This document shows positions 36,007-45,650 of a stretch of DNA of 64,000 nucleotides, one piece after another (within the stretch, counting starts at the first letter, position 1; each line of letters starts with the position of its first letter). This DNA comes from Eubacterium multiforme (GTDB lineage: Bacteria > Bacillota > Clostridia > Clostridiales > Clostridiaceae): the NCBI RefSeq assembly GCF_030813415.1, contig NZ_JAUSUF010000008.1, forward strand, positions 55,975 to 119,974, given 5' to 3'. The position numbers and the translations under genes are program-made. The notes under the pieces are model-generated. The model was given only the letters and a program-made list of their open reading frames with translations. It did no database searches and had not been told where the DNA came from.

Positions 36007-37410
36007 ATGTTGTTTAGTAGAGATGATAAAAAATTAAAGGATACTTATAGTACACCGATATTTGGAACAGAGGAGGAAGATGTAGAGTTACCAAGATATA
36101 CCCTTCACAAAAATCCAATAGAACCAAGAATTGCTTACAGACTAGTTAAGGATGAATTAATGGATGAAGGTAATGCAAGAATGAATCTAGCTACTTTCTG
36201 TCAAACTTATATGGAACCAGAAGCAACTAAGATAATGGCAGAAACATTAGAAAAGAACGCTATAGATAAGTCAGAATATCCACAAACAACTGAACTTGAA
36301 AATAGATGTGTAAATATACTTGCTGATTTATGGCATGCACCATCAGACATGAAATATATGGGTACTTCAACAGTTGGATCATCAGAAGCTTGTATGCTAG
36401 GTGGTATGGCAATGAAGTTCAGATGGAGAGATAGAGCAAAAGCATTAGGAATAGATGTTAATGCTAAGAAACCTAACTTAGTAATATCTTCAGGATATCA
36501 AGTATGTTGGGAAAAGTTCTGTGTATATTGGGATATAGAAATGAGATTAGTTCCATTAGATGAAGAACATATGAGCTTAAATATTGATAAAGTATTAGAC
36601 TATGTTGATGAATATACAATTGGTGTAGTTGGAATACTTGGTTTAACTTATACTGGAAAGTATGATGATATTAAAGCATTAGATAAAGTAATGGAAGGAT
36701 ATAATAAGACTGCAAAACTTACAGTACCAATTCACGTTGATGCTGCATCAGGTGGATTCTTTGCACCATTTGTTGAACCAAGTCTTGATTGGGACTTTAA
36801 ATTAAAGAATGTAGTATCAATAAGTGCATCAGGTCATAAATATGGTCTTGTTTACCCAGGAATTGGTTGGGTATTATGGAAAGATGAACAATACCTACCA
36901 AAGGAATTAGTATTTGAAGTAAGTTACCTAGGTGGTAAAATGCCAACAATGGCAATTAACTTCTCAAGAAGTGCAAGCCAAATAATAGGACAATATTATA
37001 ACTTCTTAAGATACGGATTTGAAGGATATAGACAAATACAACAAAGAACAAAAGATGTTGCTATGTATATATCAAAAGAAATAGAAAACACAGGATTATT
37101 CGAAATATACAATGATGGATCAAACTTACCAATCGTTTGTTATAAATTAAAACCAGATGCTAATGTAGAATGGACATTATATGATTTAGCAGATAGATTA
37201 TTAATGAAGGGATGGCAAGTACCAGCTTATCCATTACCAAAAGACTTACAAGATGTAACAATCCAACGTATTGTATGTCGTGCTGATTTAGGTCATAATA
37301 TGGCTGAACAATTAGTTCAAGACTTAAAAGATGGAATCAAAGCACTTAATAATGCTCATGTATTACAACAAAAAGAACCTAAAAAAGGTGCATATGGTTT
37401 CACACACTAA
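36007..37410 (+). CDS. gadB: Glutamate decarboxylase
   Basis: 467 residues, PLP-dependent. It converts L-glutamate to GABA and CO2, consuming one cytoplasmic proton. The PLP lysine is Lys278 in SASGHKYG (Lys276 in E. coli), with GSSEACMLGG and HVDAASGG as the phosphate- and ring-binding motifs. The chain ends YGFTH; a C-terminal His is known to close the active site at neutral pH in E. coli. Second gene of the gadC-gadB operon, with GGAGGT before the ATG and a strong terminator after. Confidence 0.97.
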   Translation: MLFSRDDKKLKDTYSTPIFGTEEEDVELPRYTLHKNPIEPRIAYRLVKDELMDEGNARMNLATFCQTYMEPEATKIMAETLEKNAIDKSEYPQTTELENRCVNILADLWHAPSDMKYMGTSTVGSSEACMLGGMAMKFRWRDRAKALGIDVNAKKPNLVISSGYQVCWEKFCVYWDIEMRLVPLDEEHMSLNIDKVLDYVDEYTIGVVGILGLTYTGKYDDIKALDKVMEGYNKTAKLTVPIHVDAASGGFFAPFVEPSLDWDFKLKNVVSISASGHKYGLVYPGIGWVLWKDEQYLPKELVFEVSYLGGKMPTMAINFSRSASQIIGQYYNFLRYGFEGYRQIQQRTKDVAMYISKEIENTGLFEIYNDGSNLPIVCYKLKPDANVEWTLYDLADRLLMKGWQVPAYPLPKDLQDVTIQRIVCRADLGHNMAEQLVQDLKDGIKALNNAHVLQQKEPKKGAYGFTH

Positions 37411-37464
37411 TTTAAAGTAAATAAATTATAAAAATAGCCTTAGTCAAAATTCACTATATATTAT

Positions 37465-37507
37465 AAAAGCACTTATTTAAATTAAGTTTAAATAAGTGCT
37501 TTTTTTA
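37465..37507 (+). terminator. Intrinsic terminator of gadCB
   Basis: AAAAGCACTTATTTAAA pairs with its complement around a short loop, ending in T7. Confidence 0.92.
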
Positions 37508-37578
37508 TGCAAATTTTTAATTTATAAATCATACTATTAATAAGTAAAGAATGATTACAAAGGCATGGAGGGATTTAA

Positions 37579-38655
37579 ATGCATAAAAAATTATTTATTC
37601 CAGGGCCAGTTGAAGTTAGATACGAAGTGTTAAAGAAAATGTCAGAGGCTATGATAAGTCATAGAAGTAAGGATGCTTCAGAAATTCAAAGGCGAATAAG
37701 TGATAATTTAAGAAGGTTATTCTTTACAAAAAGTGAGATTTTATTATCTACTACTTCTGGAAGTGGACTTATGGAAGGTGCTATAAGGTCATGTACATTA
37801 AAAAAAGCAGCAGTTTTTTCTATAGGTGCTTTTGGTAAAAGGTGGTATGATATGGCTATTAAAAATAATATAGATGTAGATATTTTTGAAGAAGATATGG
37901 GAAAGGCAATAGATGTTAATAGACTTAATGATACTTTAAGTACAAATAAATATGATTTAGTTGCAATAACTCATAATGAAACTTCTACTGGAGTTATGAA
38001 TCCAATGGAGAAAATAGGGGAGGTTATTGAAAAATATCCTGAAATAGTATTTATAGTTGATGCTGTAAGTTCAGCAGGTGGAAGTAAGATAGAGGTTGAT
38101 AAACTTGGAATTGATGTATGTATTACTTCAACTCAAAAAGCATTAGCCTTACCTCCTGGAATGGCAATTTGCACCTTTTCAAAAAAGGCATTAGAAAGGG
38201 CAGAAAATGTTAGAAATAGAGGATATTATTTAGATCTTTTGTTACTATATAAATATATTAAGAAGAAAAATTATCAATATCCATCAACCCCTTCTTTATC
38301 TCATATGTATGCATTAGACTATCAGCTAGATTATATTTTAAATAAAGAAGGTTTAGAAAATAGATTTAATAGGCATATAGAAATGGCTAATATAGTAAGA
38401 AGTTGGGGAAGAAAATATTTTGAATTACTTCAAAATAAAGAAGGGCTATTATCAAATACAGTAACTACTATTAAAAATACTAGAGGAATTAATATAGGAG
38501 ATTTAAATAAAAAATTAGGTAATAGAGGCTTTGTAATTTCAAATGGATATGGAGAACTAAAGGAAAAAACATTTAGAATAGCTCATATGGGGGATTGTAC
38601 CATAGATGATATTAAAGAATTATTAAAAAATATAGAGGATATATTGGGATTATAA
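37579..38655 (+). CDS. Class V aminotransferase, probable phosphoserine/serine aminotransferase
   Basis: 358 residues. The opening FIPGPVEVRYEVLKKMSEAMISHRS is typical of the alanine-glyoxylate/serine-pyruvate branch. DAVSSAGG and the Schiff-base region CITSTQKALALPPG (Lys near 187) are present. Because serA and a DUF1015 gene follow at once, a pattern common in clostridia, it most likely supplies the phosphoserine aminotransferase (SerC) step of serine biosynthesis, although the sequence belongs to the non-classical branch. GGAGG lies 9 nt before the ATG. Confidence 0.85.
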   Translation: MHKKLFIPGPVEVRYEVLKKMSEAMISHRSKDASEIQRRISDNLRRLFFTKSEILLSTTSGSGLMEGAIRSCTLKKAAVFSIGAFGKRWYDMAIKNNIDVDIFEEDMGKAIDVNRLNDTLSTNKYDLVAITHNETSTGVMNPMEKIGEVIEKYPEIVFIVDAVSSAGGSKIEVDKLGIDVCITSTQKALALPPGMAICTFSKKALERAENVRNRGYYLDLLLLYKYIKKKNYQYPSTPSLSHMYALDYQLDYILNKEGLENRFNRHIEMANIVRSWGRKYFELLQNKEGLLSNTVTTIKNTRGINIGDLNKKLGNRGFVISNGYGELKEKTFRIAHMGDCTIDDIKELLKNIEDILGL

Positions 38656-38677
38656 TTTAATTAGGGGGAAGAGAGAA

Positions 38678-39586
38678 ATGTATAAAATACTTGCTAATGA
38701 TGGAATTTCAGATAATATGATTTTTAAGTTTAAAGCTTTGGGGATTGAAGTAGTAAATGTTCATTATAGTGAAGATGAATTAGAAAAAGTTTTAAAGGAA
38801 TTTGATGTATTAATAGTTAGAAGTAAAACAAAGGTTACTAAAGAAATTTTAGATAAGGTAGCAAATAGTAGACTTAAACTTATTATAAGGGCAGGAGTTG
38901 GGTTAGATAATATAGAAGTAGATTATGGAAAATCCCTTGGAATTGAAATAAAAAATACTCCAAATGCTAGTACAGATTCTGTTGCAGAACTTGTTATTGG
39001 TCATATATTTTCCCTTGCTAGATTTATTGGAATTTCAAATGTAACAATGAGAGAAGGAAAGTGGAATAAAAAGACTTATAAAGGTATTGAAATTAGCGGG
39101 AAAACCATTGGAATTATAGGAATGGGAAGAATAGGTCAAAGTGTAGCTAAAAAAGCTGAAGCCTTAGGAATGAAGGTAGTTTATTATACTATTGAAGGTA
39201 AGCATAATGATTTAGATTATGATTTTTTAAGTTTTGAGGATCTTTTAAAAACTTCAGACTTTATATCAATTCATGTTCCTTATGACAAAAATAAAGGACC
39301 TTTAATAGGAAAAACTGAATTTAAATTAATGAAGGATGGAATTTATATTATAAATTGTTCTAGAGGAAAGGTTATAGATGAAAAAGCATTAGTTGAAAGT
39401 TTAAATAATCATAAAGTAGCAGGAGCTGGACTTGATGTTTTTGAAGAGGAACCAACTAATAATAAAGAGTTATTAAATCATGAAAATGTAAGTGTAACAC
39501 CTCATATTGGAGCTTCAACAATAGAGGCTCAAAATAAAATTGAAGAGGAAGTATTTAGTATAGTTAAGAAATTTTTTAACTTATAA
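38678..39586 (+). CDS. serA: D-3-phosphoglycerate dehydrogenase, short form
   Basis: 302 residues. It oxidises 3-phosphoglycerate to 3-phosphohydroxypyruvate with NAD. Present: VRSKTKVTKEIL, the NAD motif GIIGMGRIGQSVAKKA (near 143), NCSRGKVIDE, the catalytic Arg/Glu region and the terminal His in VTPHIGAST. It lacks the C-terminal ACT domain of long SerA forms, so it should not be serine-inhibited in the classical way. It follows the aminotransferase by 22 nt. Confidence 0.92.
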   Translation: MYKILANDGISDNMIFKFKALGIEVVNVHYSEDELEKVLKEFDVLIVRSKTKVTKEILDKVANSRLKLIIRAGVGLDNIEVDYGKSLGIEIKNTPNASTDSVAELVIGHIFSLARFIGISNVTMREGKWNKKTYKGIEISGKTIGIIGMGRIGQSVAKKAEALGMKVVYYTIEGKHNDLDYDFLSFEDLLKTSDFISIHVPYDKNKGPLIGKTEFKLMKDGIYIINCSRGKVIDEKALVESLNNHKVAGAGLDVFEEEPTNNKELLNHENVSVTPHIGASTIEAQNKIEEEVFSIVKKFFNL

Positions 39587-39595
39587 ATTTATAGT

Positions 39596-39632
39596 TTACA
39601 ATTGGCAATTAAATTCTAAGTTGTCAATTGTA
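39596..39632. other. Intercistronic hairpin between serA and the DUF1015 gene
   Basis: TTACAATTGGCAATT pairs with AGTTGTCAATTGTAA (G-U pairs included) with an 8-nt loop. There is no T-run, so it does not look like a terminator. It may set the relative amounts of the two products or be an RNA-processing site. Confidence 0.55.
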
Positions 39633-39660
39633 AGTCTATATAAAGGGGGAATAAAAGAAT

Positions 39661-40902
39661 ATGACTATAGTTAAACCTTTTAGAGGGATTAGACCAACCA
39701 AAAATTTAGCATCAAAAATAGCAGCATTACCTTATGATGTTATGAATAGTGAGGAAGCAAGGGAAATGGTAAAGGATAATCCATACTCATTTTTACATAT
39801 AGACAGAGCTGAAGTTGATTTAGATAAAAGTATTGATATTCATGATAAAAGGGTATATGAAAAGGCAAGGGATAATCTAAACAATATGATTAATAAGGGT
39901 AATTTTATTCAAGATGAAGAGGCGAAATTTTACATATACAGACAGATAATGAAGGGGAAAAGTCAGACAGGATTAGTTTTTGTAGCATCAATTGATGATT
40001 ATATTAATAATGTAATTAAAAAGCATGAGTTTACAAGAAGGGATAAAGAGGAAGATAGAGTAAATCATGTTGATTATTGTAATGCAAATACAGGTCCAAT
40101 ATTTTTAACTTATAGAGAAAATGAAAAGATATCTAATGTTATAAATAATAGTACTAAAGAAAGGGCAGAATATGATTTTAAATCAGAAGATGGAGTTAGA
40201 CATATTGTTTGGGTTATTAATAATAAGGAAGATATTAAAGATTTAGAAAATTTATTTTTAAAGGTAGATAGTATGTATATTGCAGATGGTCATCATAGAA
40301 GTGCTTCTGCAGTAAGAGTAGGTAAAATGAGAAGAGAAGAAAATCCAAATTATACAGGTAAAGAGGATTTTAATTATTTTCTAGCAGTAGCATTTACACA
40401 TAAAGATTTAAATATTATGCCTTATAATAGGGTGGTTAAGGATTTAGGAGGATTTACTACTGAAGAATTTTTAGAAAAACTTTCAGAGGATTTTTTAGTT
40501 ACTAAATATAATGGAAGTTTTGGATTTTCTCCAAAAGAAAAAAATACTTTTGGAATGTATTTAGAAGGTAATTGGTATATTTTAAAGGCGAGAAGAGGAA
40601 GTTTTAATAAGGAAGATATTATTGATAGTTTGGATGTTTCTATTTTAAATAATAATATTTTAAAGAAGATACTTAAAATTGATGATGTTAGAACTTCAGA
40701 CAGAATAGATTTTGTAGGTGGAATTAGAGGTCTTAAAGAATTAGAAAAGAGGACTCATGAAGATATGAAGGTAGCTTTTTCAATGTATGAAACGGATATA
40801 GAAGATATAATGAAGATTTCTGATATGGGGAAGATTATGCCACCTAAATCAACTTGGTTTGAGCCAAAACTTAGAAGTGGACTTTTTATCCATAGAATTT
40901 AA
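39661..40902 (+). CDS. DUF1015-family protein of the serine operon
   Basis: 413 residues, cytoplasmic. The start VKPFRGIRPTKNLASKIAALPYDVMN and the central ADGHHRSASAVRV motif are those of DUF1015 proteins, sometimes called SerB-like because of constant linkage to serC-serA. The His-rich ADGHHR suggests a ParB-like or nucleotide-binding catalytic centre (a serine kinase/phosphatase type role has been discussed for relatives). I infer a part in serine metabolism only from the context. GGGGGA precedes the ATG. Confidence 0.85.
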   Translation: MTIVKPFRGIRPTKNLASKIAALPYDVMNSEEAREMVKDNPYSFLHIDRAEVDLDKSIDIHDKRVYEKARDNLNNMINKGNFIQDEEAKFYIYRQIMKGKSQTGLVFVASIDDYINNVIKKHEFTRRDKEEDRVNHVDYCNANTGPIFLTYRENEKISNVINNSTKERAEYDFKSEDGVRHIVWVINNKEDIKDLENLFLKVDSMYIADGHHRSASAVRVGKMRREENPNYTGKEDFNYFLAVAFTHKDLNIMPYNRVVKDLGGFTTEEFLEKLSEDFLVTKYNGSFGFSPKEKNTFGMYLEGNWYILKARRGSFNKEDIIDSLDVSILNNNILKKILKIDDVRTSDRIDFVGGIRGLKELEKRTHEDMKVAFSMYETDIEDIMKISDMGKIMPPKSTWFEPKLRSGLFIHRI

Positions 40903-40933
40903 TAAAGATTAAATTTTAAATAATTTTGTTTTT

Positions 40934-40962
40934 TTGATACAATTTATATAAGACAATAAAAT
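40934..40962 (+). promoter_or_regulatory. Promoter of the ABC exporter pair
   Basis: TTGATA and TAAAAT lie 17 nt apart, about 68 nt before the start codon. Confidence 0.68.
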
Positions 40963-41014
40963 TCAAAGTTTACATTTTTTTAGATTATAAAAGGTTTCCT
41001 AAAAATATAAAAAA

Positions 41015-41022
41015 GGGGGGGG
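41015..41022 (+). promoter_or_regulatory. Eight-G tract serving as ribosome binding site
   Basis: A run of eight Gs after four or more As, 7 nt before the ATG at 41030, in a genome where long G runs are rare. It acts as the Shine-Dalgarno site and its length could change by slippage. Confidence 0.7.
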
Positions 41023-41029
41023 CTATTTT

Positions 41030-42829
41030 ATGGAGTATATTAATGTAAAAGGTAAAGCGCTAGAAAATTTAACAATACCTTTTAAATTTTCTCCTAAATA
41101 TTCTTTAATAATGACTTTTCAAAAAATTTTTGAAGGGTTAGTTCCAACATTTCAAATAATAGTTACAGCAAAATTTATAAACATAGCTATAAAAATCTTC
41201 AATAAACAAGCAGACATAAAAGAAATAATCTTACCTATTATTTTAATTATATTATTAATATCTTTTCAGTGGACTTCAAGAAAGTTAGTTGATTTTATAA
41301 AAGTTAAACTTGAGGCAAGATTAAGGGAAAACTTTAGAGTTATGATAGTTGAAAAGAAGGCTAAACTTAAATATAAGTATATTGAAAATAAGGAAACTTG
41401 GGACTTAATATCAAGGGTTTCAAAAACTCCTGAATTACAAATAACAGAAGCCTTTGATAATATATTAAATTCAATTGCCTTAGCAATTAGAGTTATAGGT
41501 TTAATTTTCGTATTAATTTATGCTGTTTGGTGGTCTGCATTTATAATTCTTTTAATATCAATCCCTTTATTTTATTTAGCTATAAAGGCTGGAAAATCAA
41601 ACTATGAAGCACATAGAAGTGTTTCAGAATATCAAAGACAATCTGATTATATAGAAAAAGTAATTACAGGAAGAGAAAGTGCCTCTGAAAGAGCTATATT
41701 TCAATATACAAATTTTCTAAATGAAAAGTGGCTGAATCTATATGAAAAGGTAAGAAAATTTGAATTTAAAGTATATGCAAAATGGTTTGCTAGAATGAAG
41801 CTTGGAGGGGTAATTACTGCAATTATTTCAGTTTTAATAGTAATAGTTTTATTAAATTTAGTTAAAGATAATTTCTTAAATATAGGTTTATTTATTTCCA
41901 TAACTAATTCAGTTTTTGATCTTGTTCAAGCAATGACTTGGGATTTAACTGCATATACTCAAGAACTTGCAAAAAGTAAAGAATATTTAAAAGATTTATC
42001 TGAATTTATGAATATGGAAGAATGTAAAAATGCCATAGATAAACCTACCACAGAAAATATAAATTTAGAAACTTTAGAGTTTAAAAATGTATCATTTAAA
42101 TATCCTAATACTGATAGATATATACTAAAAAATCTTTCATTCATTATAGAAAAGGATAAGCATTATTCCTTTGTAGGCATAAATGGAGCAGGAAAAACTA
42201 CCATAACAAAATTAATAACTGGCTTGTATGATGAATTTGAAGGAGAGATTTTAATAAATGGAATAAATATAAATGAATATACCCAAAGTCAATTAAAAAG
42301 GCTAACATCAGTAGTTTATCAAGACTTTGCTAAATATTTTATTTCCATTAAAGATAATATAGCATTAGGCAATTTAAATTATACAGATAATAACCTTAAA
42401 GAAAAGGATATAGATAACGCAATTAAGCTTATAGAACTAGATAATTTAGTTTCTAAGTTAGATAAGGGAAAGGAAAGTAATTTAGGGAAAATTAAAAGTG
42501 ATGGAATTGATGTATCAGGAGGACAATGGCAGCGTATAGCCCTAGCTAGAAATATTTTAAGTGATGCATCTTTAAAAATATTAGATGAACCAACAGCAGC
42601 GCTAGATCCAATAAGTGAAAGTAATCTTTATGATGAGTTTAAAGAAATAAGTAAGGGAAAAACTACAATATTTATAAGTCATAGACTAGGTTCTACAAAA
42701 CTTGCAGATGAAATTTTTGTAATTGAAAATGGTAAAGTTATAGAAAAAGGTAGCCACAGAGAACTTATGAATATTAATGGAAAATACGCAAATATGTATG
42801 AAAGTCAAAGGAGTTGGTATTGTGATTAA
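41030..42829 (+). CDS. ABC exporter half, membrane plus ATPase domain (subunit 1)
   Basis: 599 residues. A six-helix membrane domain (about 1-330) is joined to a nucleotide-binding domain (about 350-599) with Walker A GINGAGKTT, Q-loop YQDFAKYF, signature VSGGQWQRIALARN, Walker B LKILDEPTAALDP and ISHRLG. Its partner follows with an 8-nt overlap, so they form a heterodimeric exporter. The DEPTAALDP Asp where canonical proteins have Glu-Pro-Thr is normal. The substrate is unknown; the family exports peptides, lipids and drugs. No precursor peptide gene is seen beside it. Confidence 0.9.
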   Translation: MEYINVKGKALENLTIPFKFSPKYSLIMTFQKIFEGLVPTFQIIVTAKFINIAIKIFNKQADIKEIILPIILIILLISFQWTSRKLVDFIKVKLEARLRENFRVMIVEKKAKLKYKYIENKETWDLISRVSKTPELQITEAFDNILNSIALAIRVIGLIFVLIYAVWWSAFIILLISIPLFYLAIKAGKSNYEAHRSVSEYQRQSDYIEKVITGRESASERAIFQYTNFLNEKWLNLYEKVRKFEFKVYAKWFARMKLGGVITAIISVLIVIVLLNLVKDNFLNIGLFISITNSVFDLVQAMTWDLTAYTQELAKSKEYLKDLSEFMNMEECKNAIDKPTTENINLETLEFKNVSFKYPNTDRYILKNLSFIIEKDKHYSFVGINGAGKTTITKLITGLYDEFEGEILINGININEYTQSQLKRLTSVVYQDFAKYFISIKDNIALGNLNYTDNNLKEKDIDNAIKLIELDNLVSKLDKGKESNLGKIKSDGIDVSGGQWQRIALARNILSDASLKILDEPTAALDPISESNLYDEFKEISKGKTTIFISHRLGSTKLADEIFVIENGKVIEKGSHRELMNINGKYANMYESQRSWYCD

Positions 42830-44609
42830 GGAAAAATCAAAAGATAATATTTCTGTTTCTGAAATACTAAAAACATTGGTACCAATGGTTTTTAAAGCAG
42901 CTCCAATTTATTGCACTTTACATATAGTTTTTGGTATTTTACATGGAAGTTCTTGGGCTTTTAATACCTTTGCAACTCAAAAATTATTTGATTCAGTTAC
43001 AGATATGGTAAATGGAAGAGCTACATTATCCTATGCTATATTAATGGCACTTTTCCTAGGACTAGTTTTTATAATTTGCCAAGTGTTAAATGGTATAAGT
43101 AATTTTATATTTCAAAACTTATTAAAAAAGGCAACTGGAAAGGTAACAAGTCTAGTAAATATAAAAACTGGTAAGATAGACACAATATTATTTGAAAATC
43201 CTGAAACTTTAGATAATATAAATAAAGCTAATGAAGGTATACAAAATAGTGTAGTGTTAATTATTATAATGATTGCTATTTTGACTATTTATGTTCCTTA
43301 TTTTATATTTATGGGAATATATTTATACAAATTAAGACCTATTTTGTCATTCTCACTATTATTTATTTTTATTCCAATTGTATTTACACAATTTATAAGA
43401 GTTAAAATATTTGGTGAACTTGAAGATAAATCAGCACCTATTAGAAGGGAATATGACTACTATGAAAACTGTATAGGAAGTAGAGAATATTTTAAGGAAA
43501 CACGTATTTTAGGAGCTTTTGGGTACTTTAAAAAGTTATATTTAGATTCTTTAAAAATATTAAATAAAGAAATATGGAAGGCTCAAAAAAAGGCAATAAG
43601 TTTAGAATTATTAATGAAAGTAATAACACTAGTTGGTTATTTTGGAGTTCTTTATTTATTAGTTGTTAGTTTAATTGATGGACATATATCAGTTGGAGCC
43701 TTTGGCGCTATTTTTGCCTCTATAGGAACTATGGTTAGTTTAATGGAAGAGATGATTTGTGTTCATATATCAAATATTACTAAGGGAATGGGAACTGTAA
43801 GAAACTTTATAAAGTTTTTAAACCTTAAGGAAAAAGAGGGAAAAGATATAGAAATAGAAGGAGTTCCAGATATAAAATTAGAAAATGTTTCTTTTTCATA
43901 TCCATTAAGCAATAAACTATCTTTAAATAATATAAATTTACACATAAAATCAGGAGAAACAGTTGCAGTAGTTGGGGAAAATGGCTCTGGGAAAACTACT
44001 TTAGTAAAGGTTATAATTGGGCTTTATTTGCCAACTAAAGGAGATGTGAAAATAAAAGATTTTAATACTAAGGAAATTTCTAATAAGTCTTTATTTAAAG
44101 CTGTTTCAGCAGTATTTCAAAACTTCCAAAAATATAAGATGACTTTAGGAGAAAATATTTCAATTAGCAGTCCTTTAAAGGAGGATTCTTCTAATAAATA
44201 TAAAGATATTGCAATGAAAAAAGCAGATTTAGTTATGGATAAAGAAGGATATAATACAATGCTATCTAGAGAGTTTAATGGTATTGATTTATCTGGTGGA
44301 CAGTGGCAAAGAGTTGCAATTGCAAGGGGATTTTATTCAAATCATAATATTATAGTTTTAGATGAACCAACAGCTGCAATTGATCCTGTTGAAGAAACAA
44401 GGGTTTATAAAAAGTTTAATGAAATGTCAAAGGGAAAAACATCTATAATAGTTACTCATAGATTAGGCTCAGCTAAAATTGCAGATAAAATAGTAGTTTT
44501 AGATAAAGGTGAGATTGTAGAGTGTGGAACTCATGAGGAACTTATTAAAAATAAAGGAAAGTATGAGGAGATGTTTAATTCTCAAAAGAAATGGTATGTG
44601 GAAGCATAA
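42822..44609 (+). CDS. ABC exporter half, membrane plus ATPase domain (subunit 2)
   Basis: 595 residues from a GTG start at 42822, placed 8 nt after AAAGGAG and overlapping the previous gene by 8 nt. An earlier in-frame ATG at 42777 lies inside the upstream gene and lacks a ribosome binding site. The membrane domain covers about 1-340, and the ATPase has Walker A GENGSGKTT, signature LSGGQWQRVAIARG and Walker B IIVLDEPTAAIDP with VTHRLG. It pairs with subunit 1. Confidence 0.9.
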   Translation: MIKEKSKDNISVSEILKTLVPMVFKAAPIYCTLHIVFGILHGSSWAFNTFATQKLFDSVTDMVNGRATLSYAILMALFLGLVFIICQVLNGISNFIFQNLLKKATGKVTSLVNIKTGKIDTILFENPETLDNINKANEGIQNSVVLIIIMIAILTIYVPYFIFMGIYLYKLRPILSFSLLFIFIPIVFTQFIRVKIFGELEDKSAPIRREYDYYENCIGSREYFKETRILGAFGYFKKLYLDSLKILNKEIWKAQKKAISLELLMKVITLVGYFGVLYLLVVSLIDGHISVGAFGAIFASIGTMVSLMEEMICVHISNITKGMGTVRNFIKFLNLKEKEGKDIEIEGVPDIKLENVSFSYPLSNKLSLNNINLHIKSGETVAVVGENGSGKTTLVKVIIGLYLPTKGDVKIKDFNTKEISNKSLFKAVSAVFQNFQKYKMTLGENISISSPLKEDSSNKYKDIAMKKADLVMDKEGYNTMLSREFNGIDLSGGQWQRVAIARGFYSNHNIIVLDEPTAAIDPVEETRVYKKFNEMSKGKTSIIVTHRLGSAKIADKIVVLDKGEIVECGTHEELIKNKGKYEEMFNSQKKWYVEA

Positions 44610-44635
44610 AAATTTAATCTGTTATAAATAGTATT

Positions 44636-44675
44636 AAAAAACACTTAATTTACTTTTGTAAGTTAGGTGTTTTTT
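44636..44675 (+). terminator. Intrinsic terminator of the ABC exporter operon
   Basis: AAAAACACTTAATTTAC pairs with GTAAGTTAGGTGTTTTT (two G-U) over TTTT, with a T-run. Confidence 0.85.
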
Positions 44676-44696
44676 AGAAAATAGTTTAAGTATATA

Positions 44697-44730
44697 AAAT
44701 AGTGGACAGATAATTTGTCCACTATTTTTT
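44697..44730. terminator. Terminator overlapping the NUDIX stop codon
   Basis: AAAATAGTGGACA and TGTCCACTATTTT pair perfectly. The stop codon of the minus-strand NUDIX gene lies in one arm. Confidence 0.82.
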
Positions 44731-45177
44731 CAATAGATTCAATGCTTCATTAGCCATTGTTAAAATATTTTCTTGTATATTATTAGCACTTTTTAAATCA
44801 TCCTTAGTGTACCATTTAAGTAATTTAGATTCTCCAATGGCTGGTTTTGTTTCATTAGATTTTGCACATGCATAATAGACAAAATCTATATGATAATGTT
44901 CTGGAGATATTTCACCAAAAATTGTGTGCATAGGATTTACTAATAATTTTTCTCCGGATAATTCGCATGCTTGTTTTAGTTTTTTGTTTAATGGATTGTA
45001 TAGATTTATTTCTAAGCCAGACTCTTCTCGCACTTCACGGATACATGCTTCTTCTGGTGATTCATTAGTTTCTATATGTCCACCTAAAGGAAGGATTTTT
45101 TTAGCTTTTTTATGTACGTGCAATAGAACTTTATTTTTATAAACAATGAATATTGAAACTGTAAAGTGTTTATCCAT
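44722..45177 (-). CDS. NUDIX hydrolase
   Basis: 151 residues. The Nudix box is complete: GGHIETNESPEEACIREVREESGLE, quoted here in two parts as GGHIETNESPEEA and CIREVREESGLE. Enzymes of this family split nucleoside diphosphates linked to other groups; which substrate cannot be told. The start is the ATG at 45177, with GAGG inside the end of the upstream XRE gene 9 nt before it; an in-frame ATG at 45192 lacks a site. The two genes are 4 nt apart and surely co-transcribed. Confidence 0.9.
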   Translation of the reverse strand: MDKHFTVSIFIVYKNKVLLHVHKKAKKILPLGGHIETNESPEEACIREVREESGLEINLYNPLNKKLKQACELSGEKLLVNPMHTIFGEISPEHYHIDFVYYACAKSNETKPAIGESKLLKWYTKDDLKSANNIQENILTMANEALNLLKK

Positions 45178-45181
45178 ATTT

Positions 45182-45382
45182 TCAATCCTCATTTGTAAAA
45201 ATCCAAAATAATGTGTTTAAATCAGTTCCTAGGGCTTTAGCAATTTTAATACATAAATCTAATGAGGGATTATATTTTTGGTTTTCAATTAAATTTATAG
45301 TTTGCCTTGCAACACCAACTTTTTTGGCTAATTCTAGTTGAGATATTTTAGATAACGTTCTGTATTTTTTTATATTATTCAT
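45182..45382 (-). CDS. Small XRE-family DNA-binding regulator
   Basis: 66 residues consisting of a single Cro/CI helix-turn-helix: LSKISQLELAKKVGVARQTI, then LIENQKYNPSLDLCIKIAKALG, and a short hydrophobic tail LNTLFWIF. This resembles the YgzD/YozG-type compact regulators. First gene of a two-gene unit with the NUDIX hydrolase, with GAAGGTGA 5 nt before the ATG. It probably controls its own operon. Confidence 0.9.
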   Translation of the reverse strand: MNNIKKYRTLSKISQLELAKKVGVARQTINLIENQKYNPSLDLCIKIAKALGTDLNTLFWIFTNED

Positions 45383-45650
45383 AATTTCACCTTCATAAAA
45401 GTAAATGTATTAAACAGCATATATTATATTTTAAATTTATGATATTAATATTAATTTTTAAATTTATACAATAAAAATCAATACAATTATTAAATAAAGT
45501 GTATTAAATATTTATAAATAATTAATTTTTTTAAATTAAATTAAAATATGTTCAGAAATTATTGTATGTATTTTTATACTATAATAAGATAGAAATGTAT
45601 TATTAATTAAAAATAAATATTAATAAAAAATTATTCTGGGAGGGTATTGT

